Source: Blastocladiella britannica
Lineage: Eukaryota; Blastocladiomycota; Blastocladiomycetes; Blastocladiales; Blastocladiaceae
DNA length: 29,298 nt
Direction of reading: 5' to 3'
NCBI GenBank assembly: GCA_025349905.2
Contig: MU624713.1
Span: forward strand, 1 to 29,298
Part shown: piece by piece, positions 7,598 to 19,800 of the stretch
How positions within the stretch are numbered: position 1 is the first letter of the stretch
How the letters are laid out: every line of letters begins with the position of its first letter
Made by a program: the position numbers and the translations under genes
Notes under the pieces: model-generated
Database searches by the model: none
What the model saw: the letters and a program-made list of their open reading frames with translations, nothing else
What the model was told of the DNA's origin: nothing

Positions 7598-10536
7598 ATG
7601 TCCTCCACGGCCGGAGCCCAAACATATTCATCGAAAGCATCTCGCCGCCGTACCTCCTCACGCGAGGATCCCAACGCTAGCAGCACCAGTAACAGCAGCT
7701 CTCCCCACGTTACTGTTTCCGATTCAGTTGGGCCGCCGGCCAAACGCATGCGCATGTCAACCACCACGACACCTGCCGTTGTCGACTCCGATCCGATGCA
7801 AGTGGACGCGCCCGAGCCAGCGGGGATGACCGCGCCGGTGGGCGATGACGCGTTTGCGTTCGCCGCCGTAGTTGAAAAGCTGGTGCCGATGGTCCGGACG
7901 CGATACTCGAACAAAAAAAGAGCGTCCGACGCCAGTAAAGTTACCGCCGAGCCGTCGTCGTCGTCGGATCTGACGCCGTCGCGTGGGGAGAAGGAGGAGG
8001 CTCCCGCGGCCGAGCCTCGCCGAAAGTCCAACCGATCCACTATTGCTGCCGAGAAGGACGCGCCACCGGCACCGGCGCCGGTATCTAACAAAGGCAAGAA
8101 ATCGCGAAAGGCACAAACTCGGGCGTCTGCTGGGCTGTCGTCGTCTGGTGCTGATGGTACCTTGGACGTTGTCCCTGTTAATGGCGCGACTGCTGCTGCT
8201 GCTGCTCCTACAGCCGGTCAAGCGGCCGCCGAGGCCGACTCGTTGTCGGATCTCTCCGACCTGGACGACGACGAGGACCCAGTGCCCGAACCACCCAAGG
8301 TGGCCGGGGTCCGTTTCCCCCACTCCTTCCTCTATATGCGCTTCAACAAAATTGGAGAATTCTCACTGACGCGTGTGCAAACCATTTGTAGGAATCACAT
8401 GCGAGTGAGCGCCGATCGCAGCCCAGCCGGTCTGCCAAGAGCCGAGGATCCTTGGCGTCGGTGCCGCCGGGGCAAACCCAGGGTCCGACGGTGTATACTC
8501 TCCTGTCATCGCGTCCGTCCAGGAGTGCAGCCCTGGCGGCCAAATCTCAGACATCCCATTCAACGGCCAAGCGCGACGACGTCGATTACATTGACCTGGA
8601 TGCCACCGTCAAGATCTCCAAGAAAAACGGCGGCTCCAACAGGTCCAAGAGCCGCCGGAAGATTCCCGAAGGCGACGCCGGTCTGGTCCAGCAGCTCAAG
8701 GAGGCCCATGCGCGCATTGCCGAGCTCGAGACGCAAGTTGGCGCGGGCGTGCAAGCTCCCACTACGACCACCATCTCTGTTGCTGCAACTTCCACCACCA
8801 CCAACGGCGACGGCGACGATCATGGCAACGATAAAGATCAAGGTACATTGGCAGCAGAAGCAGGAGCGGCAGCGTCGGCGGCAGACGCGGTCGCAGCAGC
8901 GGTAGCAGCACCCTTGTCCCCATCGGCCCGCGCCACCTTCAACATGGAAATCCGGTGCCTGACGGACGAGAACACCGAGCTCAAGGCGACCCTGGAGCGC
9001 TCGCGCACCCACGAACGCCATTTGGAGCAGACTGTCCATCATTTGCGAGACCAGCTCGAGGGCAACCACCGGGCGGTCCAAGCCAAAACCGCCGACATGA
9101 AACAAATGGCGGCCGATCTGGCGGCCGCGCAGCAGGCAGCGGCGCAGTGGCAGGCGCGGGCCGAGGAACTCGACACGCGTCTTTCCGAGGCCGAGCTGCA
9201 GTACTCGCGGGCGGTGGGCGCGCGCGCATCAGGCAGCTACGACCTGGATTTCGCGCCGCCCAAGATCGAGGGCCACTTGAACGATATCGTGCGACAAGTG
9301 AACGCGCTGGTGCTGGAACTGCCGCGGCCATCGAGCAATGCCGCGCTGCTGGCGGCGGTGCGGCCGTGGCTGGTGCGCGGCATCATTGGCGTCGGTGACC
9401 CCGCTGCGGTCCGGGCGCACCCTCGTATGGCCGGACTGGATGAGACAGTCGCGCCGTACGCGACGCTGGACGAGATGGCGCAGGGACCCGATGCAACGAC
9501 CAACGGAACCGAGCTGGACCTGTCCAAGGTGGCGCGAAAGGAGGCCATGTACATGCTGCGCGCCGGGCTGCTGCAAACGATGGTGGCGCAAATGGCGACT
9601 GGCGATCCGATTGACGAGACGCTCGATGACGTCCAGCGACTGATTGCGCGCGCGCTTGGAATCAGCAATGGCAAGCTGGTAAAGGGCGACCCGGACATGG
9701 CCAACGTGGTGGTGGCGTACCACAGCCTCGTGAAGGAGGTTCACGTGGCGGTGTGCACCAAGCTGGCAGTGACCGCCGACGTGGTGGCTGCGGCCATGAC
9801 CCCACCGGGGTCCGAGGCCGACAACGCACTGGAAGCAACCTCGTCGGCGCAGGCGGTGGCCACCGCCACCACGGCGCTGTTTGAGCGTCTGGACGCGCCG
9901 GCATGGACGCCGCTCATGACGCGTGCAGTGGACGCGGCGCGCACCTGCATTGCCCGCACGGGTGTGCTGGCGGCCCCCGACACGATGGTCCCGCTTTTGG
10001 CGCGGCTGGCCGCCAACGTGGCACTGCTGCTGCACCTGACGCCCGCGGTCAACCCGGACTTTGTGCTGCACTTTTTCTCGCAGGGCGCGACCGTCAACGC
10101 CAGCGTCATGATCGAGGACGTGTACTTGGACATGTCGGACGAGGACCTCGACATGGAATCGGCCGACGTGCGCGTGCTCGCTACCTATACGCCGCTGGTG
10201 GTGCGCAATACCTGGAAACCGTTGACTGCGGCCGCGACGGCCCACCACCACCACCATCACGGGCCTGACCAGGCGGCGGCGGCGGCGCAAGAGCAGGAGG
10301 CGCCGACGTGCAAGGCGCGGGGATTGCTGTTGTATCTCCCCAAGTCGCGGCAAGATGGCCCGCCGGCCGCGCTGCAGAGTGACTCTTCCGACGACGAGAT
10401 GGATGTGGTGGCTGGGCAGCAGCAGCCGCAGAATGGAGGAGAAGATGCAAGAGAGGAGGACTCGGACAGCGACCTGGAGGGGGTGATGATGCCACCTGCT
10501 GCCTCGTCCTTGCTGTCGTTGTCGTTTGCCACTTGA
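7598..10536 (+). CDS. Uncharacterised coiled-coil protein, about 951 residues, two exons
   Basis: Predicted exons are 7598-8308 and 8392-10536. The first 237 residues are Ser/Lys/Arg-rich and disordered, with basic patches (KRMRM, SRRRTSSR) typical of nuclear proteins and an acidic stretch (SDLSDLDDDEDP). Coiled coil is predicted near residues 334-353 and strongly over about 421-512 (heptads with LEQTVHHLRDQLEG). Residues about 520-810 look like an all-helical folded domain with few gaps, Ala/Leu-rich and with little low complexity. A six-His run (10243-10260), a Gln/Ala linker, the folded fragment ARGLLLYLPKSRQDG and an acidic DSDSDLEG tail follow. I do not recognise the helical domain. The layout resembles coiled-coil scaffold or motor-adaptor proteins, but that is only a resemblance. 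Confidence 0.68.
8309..8391 (+). other. Intron of the coiled-coil gene
   Basis: The acceptor TTTGTAG ending at 8391 follows a CACTGAC branch-like site and opens the downstream frame just after an in-frame TAG. The donor is less certain. GTCCGT at 8309 gives an 83-bp intron; GTGGCC at 8300 and GTGCCC at 8282 also keep frame. The choice changes at most nine residues. Confidence 0.6.
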
Positions 10537-10891
10537 GTTGTACATCTTCAGTCAAAAATTAAACAAAACGATCAAATTTCACTCGCCGCCGCCCTTGAAC
10601 GACCGAGCACACAGCCCGCAAAATGGCCTCCCGCGGACCACCACCCGTCATGGATGTGACGATGACGACGGTGGCAGTGGCTGCGACCACAACAGCCCTG
10701 GCGTCGGCCGCAGCCCCCGCACCCCATGCATCACAAGCCGCGCCTTCCGTCCTCCCAACCGACAACCACAGTCACCACTATAATGGCCACGGTGCGCACA
10801 CTCTCCCTCTCTTCATTGGCCGTGTGTTCCCATTCGATCGCGCACGAGATTTCTTTATAATAAAAGAAAAAGCTCACCGTGATTCCTATAT
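10537..10891 (+). other. Intergenic region upstream of the giant ASH gene, with a possible upstream ORF
   Basis: This 355-bp gap begins with an A-rich poly(A)-signal-like stretch (ATTAAACAAAA near 10558). It holds an ATG at 10623 in a good context (AAAATGG), which opens a frame of about 80 low-complexity codons (Thr/Ala/Pro-rich) before the giant gene's start. This could be an upstream ORF or an alternative first exon. An ATTGGC (inverted CCAAT-type) motif lies near 10815 and a TATA-like element near 10856. I see no RNA gene or repeat. Confidence 0.4.
10854..10865 (+). promoter_or_regulatory. TATA-like element TTTATAATAAAA
   Basis: This AT-rich element stands out from GC-rich surroundings, 27-38 bp before the chosen ATG at 10892. 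If it is a working TATA box, the leader would be only a few bases, or transcripts would start past this ATG. Confidence 0.35.
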
Positions 10892-13800
10892 ATGGCCCCA
10901 GGAGCATCGCCACCGCCGGTCCTGCCTGCATACCGCACCGTACACACCCCACCGCCCATTGCGGTCCCTCCCATGCCGTCCGCGGCCACTGCCAGTACTA
11001 GTACCAGCGCGGTTCTTCCGCTACCACCGCTGCTGCCCCCGCCACCACCACCCCTGCTTGTGCTGGCTGCGGGCCCTGCTACCATGGCCACATCGACGAG
11101 CATGACGACTACGACAGCAACAACCATAACAACGACAACAGTCGCTCCCGCGCAGCGCACCGCGTCGCGGGCCAATTCCGAATCGTCCTCCATGTCCGGC
11201 CGCAGCGCCATTCCGAGCAGCGCCCGATCCATGACCTCGGCCGCGCAAACCACCAGCGCAGCGTCGTCCACCATGCGCGGTCCAGCGCTGTTTGACGTCT
11301 CGCTCGGCCCGCGCGTTGACCTGGACCAGGTGTACTGGAACGGCCTGCACGCGCTGCGGCGGTTTGAGCTGCGATCGCGCAGTGCCTTGCCGCTGCTCAT
11401 CAAGCTGCGGTCCAATCTCGGCGGCCAGATCGTATTTCAGCTGTCTAACGAGAACCTGCCCGATACCGACGACACGCTGCAGCCGCCGCCGCCACCAACG
11501 TATGCTGCTGTGGTGGCTGGTACGAGCGGCACGTCGCCTCGCATGTTATCTGGATTCCGTGGCCCCGCACTTCGGAGCGCGGGCAACTCGGACATGTCCT
11601 TGGCCACGTCCATGTCGTTCATTTCGACCGCGGGATCGTCGTCTGAATCACTCTTTTCCGACCTCGGGGCGGCTGCTCGGTCTGCCGGTCCCACCGACTC
11701 GAGAGACGGCACCAACCCAACCAACATCGCCAACCGCGTCCGGGCATTTGGTGCATCGGGCTCGTCTTTTACATCCTCGAACGCGTCGTGCGACTCGCTG
11801 CCGTCCTCTGGGTCATATGTCTCGCTTGGGAGCCGCGAGGGCGACCAAATCGGCACACCGCCGCCACCACGACTGTGCCCGGTCCTGACCGGGGATCCTG
11901 CTGGCGCCACCACCAGCGACTTGCCTGGCCCGATTATGGATCTCGACAGTAACTCGAGCCGTAGTGGTGGTGGAAAGTCCTCTGTCCACCAACATCAACA
12001 CCATCACCGGCACCGCCACCACGATGGTGGCCATGGAATGCAAGTGTCACCGGTCACACCTGTCCCCCGCTTTTCGACCACCAATACCGCTACAGCGGCC
12101 GCGCTCGGCGCGTTCGGTGGTGCCGCGGCAGCCGCGGTCGAGTTCAACCAGCTTTTCAATTTCGTCGGCCATGTGGACGAAATCAAGCTGGCGCCGTTCG
12201 AGTCGCGCAAGCTGATCCTCGGGTTCCTGCCTGCCCCGCCAGAACCGGTCGCCTCGGCGCCAGTGCCAGTTGCTCCACCGCGTTTGAGGACAACTGGCAG
12301 TAGTGGCAACGATGTCGCTACTGGCAACGGACGCGGAGGACAGATGGGAGCTGCTTCCCCCTTCTCCGACGGCAGCGGTGTTCCAGCTGGTGCTACTGGA
12401 GATGTGTCCACCACCGACAACGACGACAGCGGAGAGACGTTCGAGTTTACCGATGTTTCGGGGCTGGTCATGTTTTACGGCTACGCTTTAGCGACCGACG
12501 TCCCACCACCAGCGGCTGCTGATACAGCAGCGGACGCAGCAACACCGCTCACGGGCGTATCGACAACCGGCACGACGAGCATCACCAGCAGTGGCATTGG
12601 TGCCAAGGCCGACTCGTCCGTTGTGGTCAAACTCAAGGCGCGCATCTGCAAGTCGGTCCTGGCCACTGAATCGGCGCATCACGGTCTCTTGTTTGATGAC
12701 TGCGTTCCGGGTGACACGTTTTTCCGCGATTTCACCGTGTGGAACAAGTCCGAGATTGATCTGTGCGTTTTTCATTTTCTCTTTTTTGCTAATGGCCTTT
12801 TATATTCATGTTTTTTTGGCTTACAGGTATTGGTCGCTCAACAAGGCCGATATTTCTCATGCATTGACGTTTACCGAGTACAACTCTGGTGCGCCTTATT
12901 CTTTTTACTTTCCTTGTTATCCCTGATTCTGACTTGCTGCGAAAATGATAATCAAAATCAGGCGAGCCGCTCGACCAGTCCAAGCCGATCCCGGCATACT
13001 CGTACTGCCACGTTCGCGTCATGTACAAACCCGAGCAACTGGGCGACTTTGACTACGAGATCCAGCTAGAGAACGCCAACGACAGCAGCAACGTCGAAAT
13101 CATCCGCGTTCAGTGCGTCGTTCGCTCTGCGGTGCAGGACGATGCGCTGGTAGTCCTCTCTGGCCAGTCCCTGGACTTTGGCGACGTGGTTGCGGGAATG
13201 GGCAGCACCACACACATGGTCATCAAGAACGTGACCGAGGCCCCACTGGACGTGCGTTTTGCAGTAGAGGGTGTTCCTGCTGGCAGCGTGGTGTTCAACA
13301 TTGCGCACCATGCTGGTACCCAAGACACGCTGCCAACTCCCTTTGGTGCGGACATGACCGCCGAAGTGCATCGCCGCATGAGGGGTTTGACGCCCCCACA
13401 GCTCGACGACGACGCGATGGTGTTGCATGGCCCACCAGTGACACGCGGTCTCTCGTCGTCATCAGAACCCCTTTCCGCCGCACTGACCACGCGATCTGGT
13501 CCCAACAATGGTGGTGGCAGTCTGGCGTATCCCACATCGACCACTGGCAGTGGCGGCGGTGGTGGCGGTGGTGGTGGCAGCGGTGTGTATCCGCGTGAAG
13601 GCGAGTTTTTTGCGCCGCTGCTGCGCTCCTCGGGCTCGTCGCGCGCTTCGTCGCCCATGCCAAGCCGATCCGTGTCGGTTGAGATGGCCCTCTCTGACCT
13701 TGCTCGCGAAGTGGCTGCCGCGCCCAACGTGTCATTTGGGCAACCCGGCTCCTTTGGCACTGCCCCGCCATCCAGCTTGCAACCTGCCGGCGGCGCCACT

Positions 13801-16800
13801 GGCCAGCGCTTGTCCCGCGCCGCACATGCTGGAGTGGCCATTGACGATGAAGACTCGGACTCGGAGTCGATGGCATCGGTTCGCTCACTGCACTCGACCG
13901 GCTCTGCTGTTGGGAGCGGACTTGGCGGAGCTGGTACAAGTACGCCATACTTTTCTTAATATTTTTTACATTGATTGGAGGACTCACTCAACTATCACAA
14001 TTTAGATTCTGTCACAGGCCTCTCGTCTGCGAGTGCACCTGGCATGGGCAGTTTAACTGCAGGGTCTGCCCCCCATGATTTCACTGGTCTTCGAAACCTA
14101 TCCACGACTAGCCCTGCCCCAGGCGACTTGCTTATCGGCGCGGCGGGTATGCGCAACGGCGGCGGCAATGGTGCACGCAGTAGCAAACACCCCGAGCCCC
14201 AGTACATTGAAGAGATCACGCTCCGTCCTGGTGCCGAGCGCACGATCGCCGTCTCGTACCGCCCGGAAAAGGCCCACTCGGCGTCCGATTTCAACGCGAG
14301 CACACTGGTCAAGCGCAATTTCCGAGTCATCCTGCAGCACAAGCAGCGCGAGCGCAAGGTCATTCAGTGCAAAGCGCGCGCGTGCACGTCATTTATCGCG
14401 ATTTCGCCCCCGATTGTTGCATTCGGCGACACGGACGTTGGGCAGCTCAAGTCGGCGCCCGTCCGCATCACAAACTTGTCGGAAGTGCCGGCTCGGGTCG
14501 AGCTGTCGTTTGCGTCCAAGGTGCTCAGTTGCCACCGCGACGAGCTGCGCATCCTGCCGCGGCAGTCGGTCGAGGTCAAGATTGACATTTACCCGCGCAA
14601 GGTCAACCCGGACTATCGAAAGCAGATCACGGTCATCAACGCATTCAACCGCGACAATGACCAGATCATCGAGGTGCGGTCCACCAACATTGACAAGCAG
14701 CGGATCACCTGGCACTCGTTCTTTTACCGCGTCATGACGCCGAGCTCGGCCAATTTTATTGACTATGGTTCGTCCTCGTCCTTTTCCTTTTTTTTTTAAA
14801 TCACGTGCACTCATTTCAACGATATTTATAACATAGGCGCGGTGGTCAGCAACCACTATGGGCTGCGATCGTTCAGCGTTCAGAACGTCTCACTGTCGCC
14901 GCTCGCGCTCAACATCACCTCGTCTTCGCTAGACACCATCTCGCTCTACATCAAGCGCAAAGTCACTGGCGCCAAGGTCCCCGATATGGCGGCCAAGAAG
15001 CTTGTCCTCGGCAGCATTGCCGACCGGCGCATCAAGCGTGCCAACTCGGAGATGCTCCCAGCGCCGACCACCGGCACGACTCCAGCGTACCTCGATCTTG
15101 CCGTCCCGCACAAGTCCGTCGCCGCAAAGACCGTGTCGACCGGATCGGCCGATCCCAGCACGCCTGTGAATTCTGTGGACGAGGTGGTCACCATCCTGCA
15201 GCATCTCAACATTAGCACGCTGCCCGCCTTCACGCCGCAGCAGGAGCCCAAGTTTGTCAAGCTCATCATGGCCCTGCGCAAGTCGCTGGACGCGGTCATC
15301 CGCTCGGGCGACCTGATGCCCATTTCGCCGCGCGAACTGCTTCGGGTCCCGCCGGGCACTGAGCTCGAGTTTGTGGCGCTGCTCCAGGCGCCATCGGTCA
15401 AGGAGCGCCGCAAGAAGCTGGACGCGCGGCTGCTCTTTTCTCTGGTGGAATTCGACTCGTCGCTGCTGCCCACCGCACAGACGGTGCTCCCCGTGCGCGA
15501 GTTTCTCGTCCGCTGCGTCGTGTGCCCGAGCATTCTGGACGTGGGCCAGCGCAACATTTCGTTCGGGAACGTGGAGCTACAGGCGTCCATGTCCAAGACG
15601 ATTGTGGTGCGCAACAAATCGGACGTGCCATTGCTTTACGCCGTCAAAAAGACCGGGTCCATTGCCTCGGGCGACATTCTCCTCGACTCGCGGTTTGGCG
15701 TGATTCCGCCGTTTGGATCGCGCGAAGTCACGTTCACGTTCCAGCCCAGCATGGCCGGCGCGTTCCATGAAAAGATCACGGTCGAGAACGTCATGAACCC
15801 CGAGTCGTCGCAGGTCATTACCCTCAAGGCCACGGTCCGCAAGCCCGAGGCGTTCTCGATTCACACCGAGTCGCTCGATTTCGGCGTGTGTCTTGTCAAT
15901 GAGCCGTCGACCGCGTGCGTGCTGACGCTCCACAACACCCACCGCAGCGCGCGCACGTTCACGGTTCGCGGCGACGACAACAACGACCAGCTGCAGTGGG
16001 AGTTCTCCGTCGTCGGGACCGCGACCATGGAGCAGGGCATGCAGGACGTGGAGGAGCGGATCGAGACTCTCGAACAGAAGCTCAAGATCGCGAAACGCAA
16101 GGGCCACAAGGAAAAGGTCGACAAGATCACCGAGACCATCTCCAAGCTCCGCCGTGGCACCGAAACGATCGTGTCCACGTCCAAGGACGGTGCAGGGGGA
16201 GATGCCGGGGACTCGAGCGCTCCTGCCGCCGCTCTTTCCGATGCTGCTGCGGCCGCTGCTGCTGTTATGACTGCTCCCACGACAACGGCACTCTCCTCCA
16301 AGGCGACGCCCCCACCGCCCGCCAAGGACAAAGACGAGCGCAAGTTCGGATTCCTCACGCTGCCCGTCGACCCGTTTGCCATTGTCCGCATTTCCGTGTC
16401 GGTTCGCCCCAAGCCGGCTGCGGCGCTGGCCCGATCAGTCGAGGACTCTTCAAGCATCAACGCGGTCGCCTTTTCCGGGTTCCTGTACATTCACCACCAC
16501 AAGAACACGGACTTGCTCAAGAAGGTCGCCTACTCGGTCATTGCCTGCTTTGATCAGCCATCGTACATTGCCGCGCTGGAGGGCCACGTGTCCATGGAAA
16601 CTGCGCCGCACAAGATGCACAGTGGCGTTTTGACGAGCGCGCCTCTGCACCAGGAGGACCTCGCGCTGGCTGACATGTCGAGTGGTGCACCAGGATCCAC
16701 AGCGGCCGCTGCCAGCACTGCGAGTGCTGCTGCACCCACGCCGCCGCCAACCGATCGCAGCACGATTTCCACGCCCACCACGCCACTTCGGATTGGGACA

Positions 16801-19800
16801 GGCACCGCATTCCCACTGCTAGGCCCGGGTGCGCGTGCAGGCAGCATGGCTGGTCTGCAGCTGCACTCGTCCACCTCCTCGCGCACCCCGTCGATCTCGA
16901 TTGCTGCACGAAACGAGATGGCGAGTCCCGAGGAACTGGTCCGGCTCTCTGGCTCGCCCACGCTCACGGCTTTCGAGTCCGTTTCTAGCGCTCCATCGCC
17001 CGTGACTGACCGAGGTGCCCAGGTCCAGGATCTCGCACTGGAAACGTCCATTGTCGACGTCGGCAAGTTTACCGTGGGGCAACCCAACTCGTTTTACTTT
17101 GTTCTCGTCAACTCGGGCGCCAACCCAGTGCCGTACTCGACCACCGACATGGCCGTCAACGAAGCCGATCGTAACGGGACGCTGGCGCCGCTGGAGCGCC
17201 GCGTGATCAATGCAGCTTACACACCCGTTCGTGCTGGGCGGCAGGCGCACACGCTGGCCATCTTTGCGCAGGGCTACTCGCAGCTGTTTACCGTCAACTT
17301 TACGGCCGTGTTTCGCGACGGACTTGCGTTTTACCCACAGTCAACGCCCCAGGCAACACCCCAAGCAAGCGACATGCCAGTATCGTTCACGCACCAGCAG
17401 CAGCGACTGCCACCACTGGCCTCCAACGAAATCGATCTCGGGTACTGCTACAACGCCAAGCGGTTTGTCCTCCGTTCCACCGTGCTCGTCGTCAATACCA
17501 TGCCCGAGCCAGTGAAATTATCCGCGGCCAGCACCCTTGCTCAGCAGGTGGCAGCATTTGCCGATCCCGAGTGCAAGATGCCGTTCACTGATATTCTCGT
17601 CCAGCCAGCAGGGTCCACGGTGGCGTACTTGGCGGTCCAGCCCAACTTGACCCAGCCGCTGTTGAGCGTCGGGAAAAAGAGCCTCGTCACGGCCGAGTCG
17701 CGTCAGCTGGTAGGCGGGTTCCGGTTTGGGTCAACGGCAGTCGAGACGGGCGAGGAAATCGGGTCGCAGCACCTCAAGTTCTCGGCCGTGATTGGTCCCT
17801 CGGTGTTTTCCGTTTCGTCCACATTCATTAACCTTGGCCGCGTCACCAGCATTTCGCAGGTCGATGCGTCGTTTGTGATTTTCAACATGAGCGAGCGCAT
17901 GCCCCTGGCGTACGCGGTGACACCGGCATCCAGCTCGGACCGTATCCGCATTCTCAACCCCACGGGCACGCTTCGCGGCGCCAATGCCAGCGATACCGAG
18001 ATGGCGGCAGCGGAATCGGGCTCCTCCACTGCGTCCCGGGTTGCCATTCAACTCAAAGTGACTCCCACCACGTTCGGGTACCTCTCGGAGACCCTCACCG
18101 TCACCAATGTTCACTGCCCCGACCAAGTCACCGAGATCGTGGTCACGCTGCTCGTGGACCCCATGACGCTCTCGGTGTGGGCCCCGTCCAAGCTGCCGTC
18201 GGCCCTGGGCGAGGCCGCGCCCACGTCGGGGCTCCCCCTGGTGCAGTGGGACCACATTTACGTGCAAATGGACGCGTCGACGCAGCCGCCATCGGTCGCC
18301 CAGGTGGACGTGCCCGGCAACGAGCGCATCATCCAATTCGAAAACTTGTCGGCGACAACCACAACCGTGGTGCCTTGCAGCCAGTCGGGTATTCAGCTGA
18401 GATGTGTCGCTCAGTCGACCTCCAATGGGAATGTCGTGTTGGACGACTTGGCATTGGACCTCTCGGTCACGATCTTGGCCGGCCGCGCTCGGCCGTGCGG
18501 TCCCACGGTGCGCGCCGCCGCCGCATCCAAGTGGTCGTGCACGCTGTCGGCGCCGCTGCCCCCCGCCGATTTGACCGAAGATGACATTCAAACCCTCCAG
18601 TCGGGCCGTAACATCAAGGTGCGCGGGATCCTGGCGTTTTGCACTCAGCAAGAAAACTTTGCGAGCATGGGCGAGGCGCGCGCGCCTCCGCAGCTGGTCA
18701 CCAATGTCGTCGAGCTTATTGGGTACTATTGTCTTTCGCGGATCGAGGTGACGTCCGTGTCGCCCACCGCCGCAGCGGCTGCTGCCTCTGCTACATCTAC
18801 TGCTGCAAGTGGTGCGGGCGTCGCTGGTACTGTGACGACGCCCGCAAATGTGTCGACTACAGCGGCTGCAGGTGCTGCTGCATCCACTGCCACCTCGGCC
18901 ACAACTGCCAGCGCCTTGGCTGCTGCTACCGCCGCGGGACAAGCCAAGCTGGGCCCATTTGTGCAGGTGCGCCGGGGCGAGCGCGCCAAGTTCAGCATCA
19001 CTGTCAAGAATGCGGCGTCGTGCCCGACCCAGTTGGCAGTCTCGTGCCCACTGTCAACCGTTGTCTACGACGGACCCGCTGCACTGAGTCTCGAGTCGTT
19101 TGCGCAGGCCGAGCTCGAGTTCAAGTTTGACGCCAGCACCGCCGCCAGTGGGATCCGCGAGTCGGTGATTGCCATTCAGAACCTGACCAACCCCAGCAAC
19201 TCGCTCCTGGTACCCGTCACATTCAAGGTCACGGCGCTGGACCTGACCCTAGACGAACGTGGCGATCTCAACGCTGGCCACGCGCTGACGCTCCCTGTGA
19301 TTCCCATCCCAAACCTGCAAGGTGTACCCATGGACGCCTGGTTCTCGGTGACGAATCCGACCGCGGACGAAGTGCGCTTCACGATGGAGCCCGAGCTGAT
19401 CCAGGCGCTTGCGCCATTCGTGCAGCTCATGGTGCTCAGCCGCTTCTCGAGCTCGCCCATCAACTGGTTGACGCTGCCGCCCGGCGGAACCATGGAGGTC
19501 AAGGTCAAGGTGCTGGTCAAGGACAATGTCAAGACGGTGACCGACGCGTTCCCGCTGTGGCTTTTGGACGACCGCGGCATTCAGATTGGCCAGGTACGGG
19601 TGGAAAATGACGATGGGAAGCTTGTCATTCCTGTCTGGGCGCAAGTGGTGGAGCAGTCCTGGTTCGAGGTGGACACCACGGCGCTGCAACTTCGGGCGGG
19701 CGACCCGCCCACCATCTTCCACGTCACCAATTTCCACCCAAGCCTGCCCTTGGTGCTCGACGTTCAGCTGGAACTCCTCCATGATCTCGGCGTCTGCGAC

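Noticed and set aside
10243..10260. Six-His run as a cloning tag
   Set aside because: It is an interior run within a natural Ala/Gln linker with mixed CAC/CAT codons. Other His-rich stretches occur in this window, so it is most likely native.
9229..10545. Minus-strand frame of 438 codons antisense to the coiled-coil gene
   Set aside because: The translation is His/Arg-rich, as expected for the complement of Ala/Val/Asp codons. No motif supports it.
17731..18942. Minus-strand frame of 403 codons inside the giant ASH gene
   Set aside because: It is antisense to recognisable ASH domains and its translation is low-complexity Arg/Gly/His.
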